The notes under the pieces: model-generated
What the model was told of the DNA's origin: nothing
Databases searched by the model: none
What the model saw: only the letters and a program-made list of their open reading frames with translations
Program-made: the position numbers and the translations under genes
In this document: positions 1 to 8,624 of the stretch, piece after piece
Numbering within the stretch: the first letter of the stretch is position 1
Layout: each line of letters opens with the position of its first letter
Assembly: GCF_004358095.2 (NCBI RefSeq)
Contig: NZ_SMZJ02000002.1
Location: forward strand, 400,979-464,978
Origin: Seonamhaeicola sediminis
GTDB lineage: Bacteria > Bacteroidota > Bacteroidia > Flavobacteriales > Flavobacteriaceae
Length of the DNA: 64,000 bases
Direction of reading: 5' to 3'

Positions 1-1
1 A

Positions 2-709
2 CCTTATGGTGATTATCAGTTTCAAGTAAGAGCCAAGGTAGGGGATACATTGTCTGAGAACACCGAAACCTTTAGTTTTACTATAGAAAAACCTTGGTAT
101 TTAACCAATGTTATGGTTGTAGTTTACTTAATAGGTGCACTCATAATAATTGTTACCACCCACAATATTTATAAACGTTATTATAGAAAGCAAAGAGAAA
201 GTTTAATGCGAAAAACAGCCCGTGAGCTGGAACTAAAAGAACTTGAAAATAAACAGCAGCTCATGCGTTTTAATAACGAAAAACTAAGGCAAGATATAGA
301 TAACAAAAGTAGAGAACTAGGAATTTCTACCATGAACATCATTAAAAAGAATGAAGTTTTAGGGCATATAAAGAAAGAATTAAGTAATGTAAATGAAGTA
401 AGCCAATTAAAGAAAGTGATTGGTGTTATTGATAAAAACTTAAATAATTCGGATGATTGGAACTTATTTGAAGAAGCTTTTAATAATGCTGATAAAGATT
501 TCCTAAAAAAAATCAAAGGGATGCACCCAGAATTAACTACAAACGATCTTAGGTTGTGTACCTATTTAAGGCTGAACTTATCATCTAAAGAAATTGCCCC
601 TTTGCTAAATATTTCCCCTAGAAGCGTTGAAGTTAAGCGTTATAGATTACGAAAAAAATTGAATTTAGAACACGAATCTAGTCTTTCAGATTACATTTTA
701 GAGATTTAA
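2..709 (+). CDS. Partial Y_Y_Y-domain / LuxR-type transmembrane transcriptional regulator (5' end outside window)
   Basis: The reading frame is open from base 2, so the gene begins upstream of the window. The visible part starts with the last strands of a Y_Y_Y (triple tyrosine) sensor domain (PYGDYQFQVRAK), followed by one transmembrane helix (about codons 33-55 of the visible frame), a long basic and acidic coiled coil, and a C-terminal LuxR/GerE-type helix-turn-helix (LTTNDLRLCTYL...SSKEIAPLLNISPRSVEVKRYRLRKKL). This layout is that of the kinase-free flavobacterial sensor-regulators that sit beside polysaccharide utilization loci: a periplasmic beta-propeller senses an oligosaccharide and the cytoplasmic HTH binds DNA. 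A TTG at base 50 could be read as a start, but homology-like sequence continues upstream of it. It lies immediately before the SusC promoter and is the natural candidate for the factor that reads the repeated promoter elements described below. Confidence 0.85.
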   Translation, partial: PYGDYQFQVRAKVGDTLSENTETFSFTIEKPWYLTNVMVVVYLIGALIIIVTTHNIYKRYYRKQRESLMRKTARELELKELENKQQLMRFNNEKLRQDIDNKSRELGISTMNIIKKNEVLGHIKKELSNVNEVSQLKKVIGVIDKNLNNSDDWNLFEEAFNNADKDFLKKIKGMHPELTTNDLRLCTYLRLNLSSKEIAPLLNISPRSVEVKRYRLRKKLNLEHESSLSDYILEI

Positions 710-732
710 GCACCACTACAATAATTAAAAAT

Positions 733-754
733 ACCTATACAAGACCTATACAAG
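733..754 (+). repeat. Perfect tandem 11-base direct repeat upstream of the SusC promoter
   Basis: ACCTATACAAG occurs twice with no gap. The 11-base period places both copies on the same face of the helix, as expected for side-by-side HTH contacts. The first base lies 164 bases before the -7 box of the SusC gene. Equivalent pairs occur at 9823 and 29891 upstream of the other two promoters of the locus. A binding role is inferred. Confidence 0.6.
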
Positions 755-847
755 AATAGTTTTTCTTCAATTCAGAAGCTTCCTTTATTCTCTGAAAACA
801 CCTTTATTATTAAGATATTGACAAAATTTCATGTGTTTTATTGTGAT

Positions 848-904
848 GTATATTTTTTGTTCAGGTAAAAAATATAGATTCAATAATATATCGTGTTAAG
901 TTTA
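848..904 (+). promoter_or_regulatory. SusC-unit promoter: inverted-repeat operator plus -7 box
   Basis: A 28-base element at 848-875 contains a perfect 10-base inverted repeat, TATATTTTTT (849-858) and AAAAAATATA (867-876), around the spacer GTTCAGGT. A Bacteroidota -7-like box TAAGTTTA follows at 897-904, 24 bases before the ATG. The same element with 25 of 28 identical bases, and the same 49-base offset to the -7 box, recurs at 9938. There is no recognisable -33 TTTG box at the standard distance other than the TTTG inside the operator, so the promoter probably depends on an activator. Confidence 0.65.
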
Positions 905-927
905 CACCAAACTAAAACTAAATTAAC

Positions 928-3900
928 ATGAGACACACGTTCTTAAAAATTCTAACATTACTCTTCATGGTACACGCCTCTGCGCAATCCATAGAGATTA
1001 ATGGTAATGTACAGGACAATTCTGGATTCCCTATCCCTGGAGTCAATGTAATTGTTAAAAATTCAACTAAAGGAACCGTAACAGATTTTGATGGAAACTT
1101 TACACTTTCTGGTGTCGAAATAGGTTCAACACTTACATTCAGCTACATTGGCTATGTTACTCAAGAAATAACTATTTCGAGTAATACCCAATTAATAGTG
1201 AAATTAGAAGATGATATAGCTAAACTAGATGAAGTAGTAGTGATTGGGTACGGTACTCAAACCAAAAAGGAAATTACTGGAGCCGTTTCGGTAGTTGGGC
1301 CAGAGACTATTGAAAAGCTTAAACCAACAAGAATTGAGCAAGCTTTACAGGGACAAGTTGCTGGAGTAAACATAACCACCAATTCTGGATCTCCAGGTGC
1401 AGGTTCTACTATTAGTATTAGAGGGGTTTCTACAAATGGTGATAGTAGACCATTAATACTTGTAGACGGTAACGTTGTTGAAGACCTAAGTGTTATTAAC
1501 CCAAGTGATATTCAGAGTATCAACATTCTGAAAGATGCTACTGCAGGTATCTATGGGGTTAGAGCTGCTAATGGTGTGATATTAATTACAACCAAAACAG
1601 GTAGAAAATCTATGCCTCTTACCATTGAGTATAACGCTTGGGGTGGTTTCCAACAAACTACTCGTAAAATACCTGTTCTAAACGCTACGGAATATGCTGT
1701 TATTGTCAATGAAGCTTATGCAGCAGCTGGCAGTACACCTCCCTTTTCAGATTTATCTAGTCTTGGTATTGGAACCGATTGGCAAGATGAAGTTTTTGAA
1801 TCAGCTCCCGTGTTTAACCATAATATTACATTCAGAGGTGGAGGTGAAAAATCTTCTTACTCATACAGTTCCTCCCTGTTATCACAGGATGGTATTGTAG
1901 GTGGTAAAAAATCCAACTTTACACGTTTTACTAATGCAGCTACCTATAATCTAGATTTTTTAGACAACTTCAAATTTAAATCAGGGCTTACTCTAACAAG
2001 AACCAAAAAGAATAATCTCCCTGAAAGTACTTTAGGTTCTGTTTTATTTAATGCATTAAACATGGATCCTACCAAATCTGTAAGAGACTCGAACGGCGAA
2101 TTTACGTTGGCAAATGGCTTGGGGGCCGAAGTAGTTAACCCATTAGCCCAAATAGCAAACACCTTTAACAGAAATAAAGTTATGAAGCTCAATGGTTTTG
2201 CAGGCTTATCATATAACTTTTTAGATCATTTTACAGCAGAAGCAAATATACAATTTAACTATTCTGAGGTTGATACTTACCGTTATGATCCAGAAGATTT
2301 TTATGGTACAGGAAAAGTATTCAATACATTTACAAGTGAAGTTTTTGAAGGGTTTGATATTTTTAGAGATTACACTTTTGACGGATTTATTAAATATGAA
2401 AACACCTTTAATGATGACCACAAGTTAAATGTACTTTTAGGGACTTCTGTTTTTAAGACTACAGGTGTATTCTCTGGACGTATAGGTAGAGATTTTCGTG
2501 ATAACAGCCCTACATCAGCTAGAGTTGATTTAGCCTTAGATCAAGAAGATATTTTTGAAGAACGCGGTAGTAATCCAAAATTTGATGGTAGATTATTGTC
2601 ATACTTTGCAAGGTTGCAATATGATTATAAAGGAAGATACTTACTATCTGCTGTAATTCGTAGAGATGGTTCCACAAGGTTTGGTCCCGGTAATAAGTTT
2701 GGATACTTTCCATCAGGTTCTTTAGGTTGGGTTATTTCAGATGAAGAGTTTATGGGAAATAATAACTTCTTTGACTTATTAAAACTAAGAGCCTCTTATG
2801 GTATTTTGGGTAACGATAGAATTGGTGATTACCGCTTTGTATCGCTTCTAACTGGAGAAGGCACCTATTTCTTTGGAGGAAATGATGCCGAAGATGAAGT
2901 CTTTGGAAAAGCTACAGGAGGTATCGCTAATCCTCAAATTAAATGGGAAAAGCAAAAGACAATCGATATTGGGGTTGACATGCGTATATTAAACAACAAG
3001 GTAAATATTACGGCAGACTACTTTAATAGAAGAACTGAAGATTTGTTGGTTTCTCCTCAAGTTTCTGGGTTGTTAGGTACAGGAGCTGCCCCAGTTGTAA
3101 ATGCTGGAATTGTAGAAAACAAAGGTTTTGAATTTGCTATTGGTTATTCAGACACCATAGGAGAGGAATTCAAATTTAATATAAACTATAACATTACAGG
3201 AATTAAAAATGAAGTTGTTTCTGTTAGTGGAGAGGGAGAGTTCCTTGAAGGCGGTGGCTTTGGTATATCGCAACCAGAAATATCCAGAATGGAAGCAGGT
3301 TTTCCTCTAGGGTATTTTGTTGGTTACCAAACCGATGGCGTTTTCCAAACTCAAGATGAAGTAAACAACGCTGCAGTAACAAACGTGGCAACACAACCTG
3401 GTGACCTTAAATTTGTTGACCAAAACGGTGACGGAGTCATTGATTTAGATGACCGTGTTAATCTTGGAAACCCTCTTCCAGATGCTACTATGGGGCTTAA
3501 TATTTCTTTTGACTACAAAAAGTTTGATTTTTCTGCTTATGCTTTTGCCTCTGTAGGAAATGACATTGTACGTAATTATGAGCGTAACCAACAATTGGTA
3601 AATAAACCTATTTGGTATTTAGATAGATGGACAGGACCCAGTTCCACCAACGCTGCGCCAAGACAAACTATTGGTACCAGTCCAAATACATTATTTTCTG
3701 ACTTTTACGTAGAAGATGGTTCATTCATTCGATTACAGAACGTACAGTTAGGATATACCTTTTCTAATGATAATGAAGGCTCTTTTTTCGATCAATTCAG
3801 ACTATATGTATCAGCAAACAACCTGTTTACATTAACTGAATACCGTGGTTATGACCCAACTGCTGGAACAGGAGCTCCTATTGGAGGAGGTATAGATCAG

Positions 3901-3954
3901 GGTATATATCCTAGTGCTAGTACATTCTTATTAGGCATTAATGTAAAATTCTAA
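928..3954 (+). CDS. susC: SusC/RagA-family TonB-linked outer-membrane transporter
   Basis: This 1008-residue protein has the full SusC layout. A signal peptide (about residues 1-20, ending SAQS) is followed by a carboxypeptidase-regulatory-like domain (about 22-95, with PIPGVNVIVKNSTKGTVTDFDGNFTL), a TonB-box/linker region (DEVVVIGYGTQTKKEITGAVS) and a plug domain (with LKDATAGIYGVRAANGVILITTK). A long 22-strand-type beta-barrel runs to the C-terminal FLLGINVKF. It should import oligosaccharides across the outer membrane using TonB energy, capped by the SusD partner encoded 10 bases downstream. The ATG follows an AT-rich leader after the promoter at 848-904. The neighbouring GH16, GH17, GH30, GH81 and GH149 genes point to beta-1,3-glucan oligosaccharides as cargo; that substrate is inferred. 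Confidence 0.96.
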   Translation: MRHTFLKILTLLFMVHASAQSIEINGNVQDNSGFPIPGVNVIVKNSTKGTVTDFDGNFTLSGVEIGSTLTFSYIGYVTQEITISSNTQLIVKLEDDIAKLDEVVVIGYGTQTKKEITGAVSVVGPETIEKLKPTRIEQALQGQVAGVNITTNSGSPGAGSTISIRGVSTNGDSRPLILVDGNVVEDLSVINPSDIQSINILKDATAGIYGVRAANGVILITTKTGRKSMPLTIEYNAWGGFQQTTRKIPVLNATEYAVIVNEAYAAAGSTPPFSDLSSLGIGTDWQDEVFESAPVFNHNITFRGGGEKSSYSYSSSLLSQDGIVGGKKSNFTRFTNAATYNLDFLDNFKFKSGLTLTRTKKNNLPESTLGSVLFNALNMDPTKSVRDSNGEFTLANGLGAEVVNPLAQIANTFNRNKVMKLNGFAGLSYNFLDHFTAEANIQFNYSEVDTYRYDPEDFYGTGKVFNTFTSEVFEGFDIFRDYTFDGFIKYENTFNDDHKLNVLLGTSVFKTTGVFSGRIGRDFRDNSPTSARVDLALDQEDIFEERGSNPKFDGRLLSYFARLQYDYKGRYLLSAVIRRDGSTRFGPGNKFGYFPSGSLGWVISDEEFMGNNNFFDLLKLRASYGILGNDRIGDYRFVSLLTGEGTYFFGGNDAEDEVFGKATGGIANPQIKWEKQKTIDIGVDMRILNNKVNITADYFNRRTEDLLVSPQVSGLLGTGAAPVVNAGIVENKGFEFAIGYSDTIGEEFKFNINYNITGIKNEVVSVSGEGEFLEGGGFGISQPEISRMEAGFPLGYFVGYQTDGVFQTQDEVNNAAVTNVATQPGDLKFVDQNGDGVIDLDDRVNLGNPLPDATMGLNISFDYKKFDFSAYAFASVGNDIVRNYERNQQLVNKPIWYLDRWTGPSSTNAAPRQTIGTSPNTLFSDFYVEDGSFIRLQNVQLGYTFSNDNEGSFFDQFRLYVSANNLFTLTEYRGYDPTAGTGAPIGGGIDQGIYPSASTFLLGINVKF

Positions 3955-3964
3955 AAAAAGAGAC

Positions 3965-5449
3965 ATGAAAAATTTAAAATATATATACTTTACATTACTA
4001 TTTCTAATAGTATTTTCCTGTAGTGACGATTTTGTAGATGTTGCTTCAGAAGACGAAAACTCTGAAGAATTCTTTAATTCAGAAAACGACTATCAATTAG
4101 CACTAGTTGCTGCTTATGACTATTTGCAAACTACAGCAAAGTTTTATCAATATGCTGAAATAGCTTCAGATAATACTTTGTGTGGTGGAGAGAGCGCCAC
4201 AGATTCTCCTTATATTCAAGAAATTGATGATATGATTCATTCTCCTGTTGGGCAAAGCGATGGAGGTTTAAGAACCATGTGGCAATGGATGTACGAAGCC
4301 GTAAATCGTTGCAACTACATCATGGAGTTTCAGGACAAAACTGATTTTCCAAATAAAACCAGTGTGATTGCTCAAACAAGATTTCTAAGAGCATATTATA
4401 ATTTTATTTTAGTAAAATGGTGGGGTGATGTGCCTATGCTAGTAGATAAACGCATTCAATTTGGAGATCAATTTACCATAGATAGAACACCCAAAGGAGA
4501 AGTGTATGCACTCATAGAAGAAGATTTAATCTTCGCAGCTGCTAACCTTCCTTATATTCAAAACGAAACTGGTAGAGTAACTAAAGGAGCTGCTCAAGGG
4601 CTTTTAGGTAGAGTTTATCTTTATCAAGATAAATTTGCTGAGGCTGCTGATGTTTTAGAAGATTTAATAAACAACGGACCTCACAGATTATTAACCTCTG
4701 ATGAATATCCAAATATGTTTGAACGTGATTGGGAAAACAATATTGAATCTGTTTTCGAAATTCAATATTCCGATGTTGATGGTGGTAGCTACGATTGTTT
4801 CCAATGTTTAGAAGGAAACTATACCACATTCTTTAATGGCCCAAGAGATTTTATAGACTCTACCGGTAAATTTGACGCCGGTTATAGCTTTAACATACCA
4901 ACACAAGAGGCTGTAGATGCTTTTGAACCTGGAGATTTACGCTTTGAAACCACCATTTTGGATATTGAACAATATATAGCTGACAATCCTGGATCATCCT
5001 ACGATGCAAATGCTGGTTATGAGCAAACAGGTTATTTCAACAGAAAGTACATCGCTAGAAAAGGCGATTTAGATATTGCCGATGCTGCTTTGACAAACCC
5101 CGACAATTACAGGGCTATACGTTATGCTGATGTGCTTTTAATGGCCGCAGAGGCACTAAACAGAGGCGGCATAAGTGATACTAGGGCGCAAAATTACTTG
5201 AATCAAGTTAGAAATAGAGCCATGCTCCCAAGTGTTTCTACAACAGGAACAAACTTAACGAATGATATTTACAAAGAACGTAGAGTAGAGCTTTTTGGAG
5301 AAGGTCATCGATTCTTCGATTTGGTAAGAACCGGCAGAGCTGCTCAAGCTATCGACGGATTTGTTTCTGGAAAACATGAACTATTCCCTATTCCAATTGA
5401 AGAAATCAATTTATCTGGAGGAAGATGGGCACAAAACCCAGGGTATTAA
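3965..5449 (+). CDS. susD: SusD/RagB-family surface glycan-binding lipoprotein
   Basis: A 494-residue lipoprotein: hydrophobic leader with lipobox IVFSC (Cys at about residue 19) followed by acidic residues that match the flavobacterial surface lipoprotein export signal. The TPR-rich SusD fold shows as the N-terminal SusD_RagB-like half (YDYLQTTAKFYQYAEIASDN) and the C-terminal half with the family pattern RYADVLLMAAEALNR...YLNQVRNRA...ERRVELFGEGHRFFDLVR. It forms the lid of the adjacent SusC barrel and captures oligosaccharide at the cell surface. The gene starts 10 bases after the SusC stop, so it is co-transcribed. Length is normal for the family. Confidence 0.96.
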   Translation: MKNLKYIYFTLLFLIVFSCSDDFVDVASEDENSEEFFNSENDYQLALVAAYDYLQTTAKFYQYAEIASDNTLCGGESATDSPYIQEIDDMIHSPVGQSDGGLRTMWQWMYEAVNRCNYIMEFQDKTDFPNKTSVIAQTRFLRAYYNFILVKWWGDVPMLVDKRIQFGDQFTIDRTPKGEVYALIEEDLIFAAANLPYIQNETGRVTKGAAQGLLGRVYLYQDKFAEAADVLEDLINNGPHRLLTSDEYPNMFERDWENNIESVFEIQYSDVDGGSYDCFQCLEGNYTTFFNGPRDFIDSTGKFDAGYSFNIPTQEAVDAFEPGDLRFETTILDIEQYIADNPGSSYDANAGYEQTGYFNRKYIARKGDLDIADAALTNPDNYRAIRYADVLLMAAEALNRGGISDTRAQNYLNQVRNRAMLPSVSTTGTNLTNDIYKERRVELFGEGHRFFDLVRTGRAAQAIDGFVSGKHELFPIPIEEINLSGGRWAQNPGY

Positions 5450-5467
5450 AAAATAAAAATATTAAAG

Positions 5468-7561
5468 ATGAAAAATTTAAAATTTATATTCAGCTTATTA
5501 ATTGCTTTAGCGCTTTTCTCTAACTGTGCTGAAGATGACAATGATTTGAGTTTCATTGATGAAGTTGTAGCGCCTTCGGAAGTGTCTGCCCTTTTTAAAG
5601 TAACTCAGGATAATACGGGTGTAGTGACCATTACGCCCAATGCCGTTGGGGCATCAAATTTCAACATCACCTTTGGTGATGAAACTCCAGAACCTGTTAA
5701 TGTTATACAAGGTGAAGGTGTTTCTCATACCTATAAAGAAGGGGCATATATTGTAAATATAGAAGCTGTTGGGATAACGGGACTAACAACAGAGGCTGCA
5801 CAAAATCTGGAGGTATCATTTAAAGCACCAGAAAATGAAATTATTACAATTGCAAACGACGAGGCTATCTCTAAGCAAGTGAATGTTACAGCTACTGCTG
5901 ACTTTGCTATATCTTATGAAGTCTACTTTGGTGAAGAAGGAAATGATACCCCGGTAGCTGGTAACATAGGAGATACAGTGTCCTATGTATACCAAGAGCC
6001 TGGAACTTATACCATTCGTATAGTGATTATGGGTGCGGCAATTGAAACAACAGAATATATAGAAGAATTTGAAGTGACTGAAATTCTTCAGCCAGTAGAA
6101 CCCGCACCAGCACCTCCAAATAGAGAGGAAACCGATGTTATTTCGTTATATAGCTCAAAATATGATGATGTGCCTGGGACTAACTTCTTTCCTGATTGGG
6201 GACAAGGTGGACAGGGTAGTGCTTGGGCTGAATTCGACCTTAACGGCGATATGATGTTGCAATATATCAACTTAAGCTATCAAGGTATCGCATTAGCCGA
6301 TGGGACTTCTATAGATGTCTCTGGAATGAAATATCTCCACTTAGATGTTTGGACAGCTAGTGAAGGTCTAAAGATAGAAACGTCTTTAATCAATAATGCA
6401 TCAGGAGATGTTACCGAAAAACCCGTATGGAGTGATTTAACCTCTGGAGAATGGACGAGCTTAGACATTCCTATTTCAGATTATACAGATCAAGGTCTTA
6501 CTGTGACAGAAATCTTCCAATTAAAATTTGTTGGTGACCCTTGGGCAGCAGGAACAGTATTTATAGATAATATTTATTTCTATAAGCCATCTACTGTGGC
6601 AGAAGTTCCTGAATATAATGCCCCTTCGCCAACTCAAAAAGCTGCAAATGTAGTATCCATTTTTAGCGATAGTTATACGAGTGTTGGCATAAGTGAATTA
6701 AATCCTAATTGGGGACAAACCACAACATTAACCACAGTAGATATAAATGGTAATAATATTTGGTTATACGAAGCATTAAATTACACAGGTATTGTAACAG
6801 ACTACGGCAACCCAACCAATTTATCAGGAATGGATTATGTTCACTTTGATTATTTTACACCAGACGCAGAAAAGCTTGGTTTAAAAATTGTTAATACAGT
6901 AGTTGGTCAAGAAGATGTAATTTTTGTCGACAGAATTGTAAGAGGTACCTGGGTTAGTGTAACTGTACCAATGAGTAAATTCAATGTTGATGCTTCACAA
7001 ATCACTCAAATGTTATTTGATACCGAAGGAGGTAGCGCTAAGGTGTACATAGATAATCTTTATTTCTATTCCGATAGTTCTACACAACCAGAGGTAATCG
7101 CACCAGTGCCAACAATTGCACAAAATGATGTTATTTCAATTTATAGTGATGCTTATTCTGGTGTTACACTTAATGAGGTAAATCCAAATTGGGGGCAAAC
7201 CACAACATTATCAGACTTTAGTGTAGATGGAAATAATATTTGGTTGTATGAATCTTTAAATTATTCAGGAATCGTTACAGATTATGGTAACCCAACTGAT
7301 TTAACAGGTGTAAAATACTTGCATTTTGATTATTACACTCCAGATGCTACAACCTTAGGATTTAAAATAGTTAATACCGCTTTAGACCCCGTAATGGAGG
7401 ACATTGTATTCCTACCAGAAGTGCTAACTGGTACTTGGATAAGTGTAACAATTCCGTTAACAGATTATAACTTAGATTTTTCAAATATCACGCAGTTAAT
7501 TTGGGATACCTCAGGAGGTAGCGCAACAGTATTTATCGATAATATCTATTTTCATAATTAA
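5468..7561 (+). CDS. Surface glycan-binding-type lipoprotein with PKD-like modules and three CBM-like repeats
   Basis: This 697-residue protein has a lipobox (LFSNC, Cys about 20) and acidic +2 residues, so it is probably exposed on the cell surface. Two PKD/Ig-like modules (about 30-125 and 125-205) are followed by a proline-rich linker (PVEPAPAPP) and three beta-sandwich CBM-like modules at about 220-375, 390-535 and 550-697. Each module begins with (V/I)(V/I)S(I/L)(Y/F)S and ends VFIDNIYF or similar. The second and third are clearly a recent tandem duplication (NPNWGQTTTL, NNIWLYE, GIVTDYGNPT in both). There are no obvious catalytic residues. It sits 18 bases after SusD, the usual place for a SusE/F-like glycan-binding protein. 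Binding to beta-1,3-glucan is inferred from context. Confidence 0.85.
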   Translation: MKNLKFIFSLLIALALFSNCAEDDNDLSFIDEVVAPSEVSALFKVTQDNTGVVTITPNAVGASNFNITFGDETPEPVNVIQGEGVSHTYKEGAYIVNIEAVGITGLTTEAAQNLEVSFKAPENEIITIANDEAISKQVNVTATADFAISYEVYFGEEGNDTPVAGNIGDTVSYVYQEPGTYTIRIVIMGAAIETTEYIEEFEVTEILQPVEPAPAPPNREETDVISLYSSKYDDVPGTNFFPDWGQGGQGSAWAEFDLNGDMMLQYINLSYQGIALADGTSIDVSGMKYLHLDVWTASEGLKIETSLINNASGDVTEKPVWSDLTSGEWTSLDIPISDYTDQGLTVTEIFQLKFVGDPWAAGTVFIDNIYFYKPSTVAEVPEYNAPSPTQKAANVVSIFSDSYTSVGISELNPNWGQTTTLTTVDINGNNIWLYEALNYTGIVTDYGNPTNLSGMDYVHFDYFTPDAEKLGLKIVNTVVGQEDVIFVDRIVRGTWVSVTVPMSKFNVDASQITQMLFDTEGGSAKVYIDNLYFYSDSSTQPEVIAPVPTIAQNDVISIYSDAYSGVTLNEVNPNWGQTTTLSDFSVDGNNIWLYESLNYSGIVTDYGNPTDLTGVKYLHFDYYTPDATTLGFKIVNTALDPVMEDIVFLPEVLTGTWISVTIPLTDYNLDFSNITQLIWDTSGGSATVFIDNIYFHN

Positions 7562-7574
7562 AAAATAAGAAATC

Positions 7575-8528
7575 ATGAAAAACATAAAATATATATTAAT
7601 GCCAATAATAAGCTTGCTGCTAATAACAAGCTGTCAAGATGATGAGGGTGTTGTAGGAGATATAATTGCTCCAAGTAACGTTAGCATGTCCTATGAAATT
7701 GTTGGCGTAGACGCCAATAACCCTAATGGCGACGGAACAGGATTAGTGAATTTTACAGCTTCTGCTGATGGTGCTATAACGTATAGATATGATTTTGGAG
7801 ATGATACCGATGTGGTAGTAGCACCTTCAGGTACGGTAACACATCAATTTAGCCTTACAGGCCTAAACACTTATTCTGTTACCGTTATGGCTTCAGGTAT
7901 TGGAGGTATTACAACTTCAGAATCTATGAATATAGATGTATTTAGTTCTTTTGAAGATCAAGAAGCTAAAGACTTCTTAACTGGTGGAGCTGGCTCTAGC
8001 AAAACATGGTATTGGGCTGCCGATAAACCAGGCAATATTGGTTTAGGACCAAATGACGTACAAGCTAATGGCGAACACACCTATGATTTTTGGTTTAGAT
8101 CAAACGCATGGCATTCTGATAAACTATGTATGTATGATGCTGAGTTTGTATTTACACAGTCTGCTGATGGTAAAGTGACTTTTGAACAATTAAAAGACAT
8201 AGCGTACACACCTGGTGATTATGCTGGAAGTATTGGAATAGATGGTGACACATGCCACGGCACCGATGTGGCTCCAAGTTTAGATGGTATAAAAAATGTG
8301 AGTTTCTCTCCTTCAAATTCTAAAGCAACAAAAGATGGTACTAATCCAGAATACAGAGGTACAACCATGAACTTTTCGGATAATGGTTTTATGTGCTGGT
8401 ATGTTGGACCAAGTCTTTCCAGTAAACTCGAAATTATTACGATAACAGCAAATGAATTATACGTTAGAATAGAAGAGGGGCCTAGAGCTTGGTATTGTTT
8501 ATACCAAACAGACAACCCTAACGATTAA
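7575..8528 (+). CDS. PKD-domain lipoprotein of unknown function (putative glycan-binding)
   Basis: A 317-residue lipoprotein with lipobox LLITSC (Cys about 20). Residues about 30-120 form a PKD-like module. The remaining 190 residues (from EDQEAKDFLTGG) are rich in Trp, Tyr, Gly and Cys (KTWYWAADKPG, DFWFRSNAWHS, DNGFMCWYVGPS, RAWYCLYQ). I cannot place this part in a named family; it looks like a beta-sandwich with exposed aromatics, as in carbohydrate-binding proteins. The PKD-like module is strikingly similar to the N-terminus of the downstream GH16 (shared PSN..., NPNGDG, spacing and final SxxIDV), suggesting a common anchor or docking domain. It is the last gene before a strong hairpin terminator. 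No catalytic motif was seen. Confidence 0.75.
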   Translation: MKNIKYILMPIISLLLITSCQDDEGVVGDIIAPSNVSMSYEIVGVDANNPNGDGTGLVNFTASADGAITYRYDFGDDTDVVVAPSGTVTHQFSLTGLNTYSVTVMASGIGGITTSESMNIDVFSSFEDQEAKDFLTGGAGSSKTWYWAADKPGNIGLGPNDVQANGEHTYDFWFRSNAWHSDKLCMYDAEFVFTQSADGKVTFEQLKDIAYTPGDYAGSIGIDGDTCHGTDVAPSLDGIKNVSFSPSNSKATKDGTNPEYRGTTMNFSDNGFMCWYVGPSLSSKLEIITITANELYVRIEEGPRAWYCLYQTDNPND

Positions 8529-8534
8529 TAGCTA

Positions 8535-8578
8535 AAAAAGTATCGAAGCATAAGATGATTTCTGCTTCGATACTTTTT
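8535..8578 (+). terminator. Strong hairpin terminator inside the SusC operon
   Basis: A 16-base perfect stem, AAAAAGTATCGAAGCA at 8535-8550 and its complement TGCTTCGATACTTTTT at 8563-8578, encloses a 12-base loop. The 3' arm ends in a T tract. It lies just after the stop at 8528 and before the GH16 at 8625, which has no copy of the locus promoter element. It may therefore partly reduce, rather than end, transcription into the GH16. Confidence 0.8.
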
Positions 8579-8624
8579 ACACAATAACTTAAATTAAATT
8601 AGCCCAGACATAGGTTCTAATGAA

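Noticed and set aside
3961..5500. Nearly identical first bases of the SusD gene and the next lipoprotein gene
   Set aside because: The likeness is limited to the codons for MKNLK and a hydrophobic leader, as expected for lipoprotein signal peptides.
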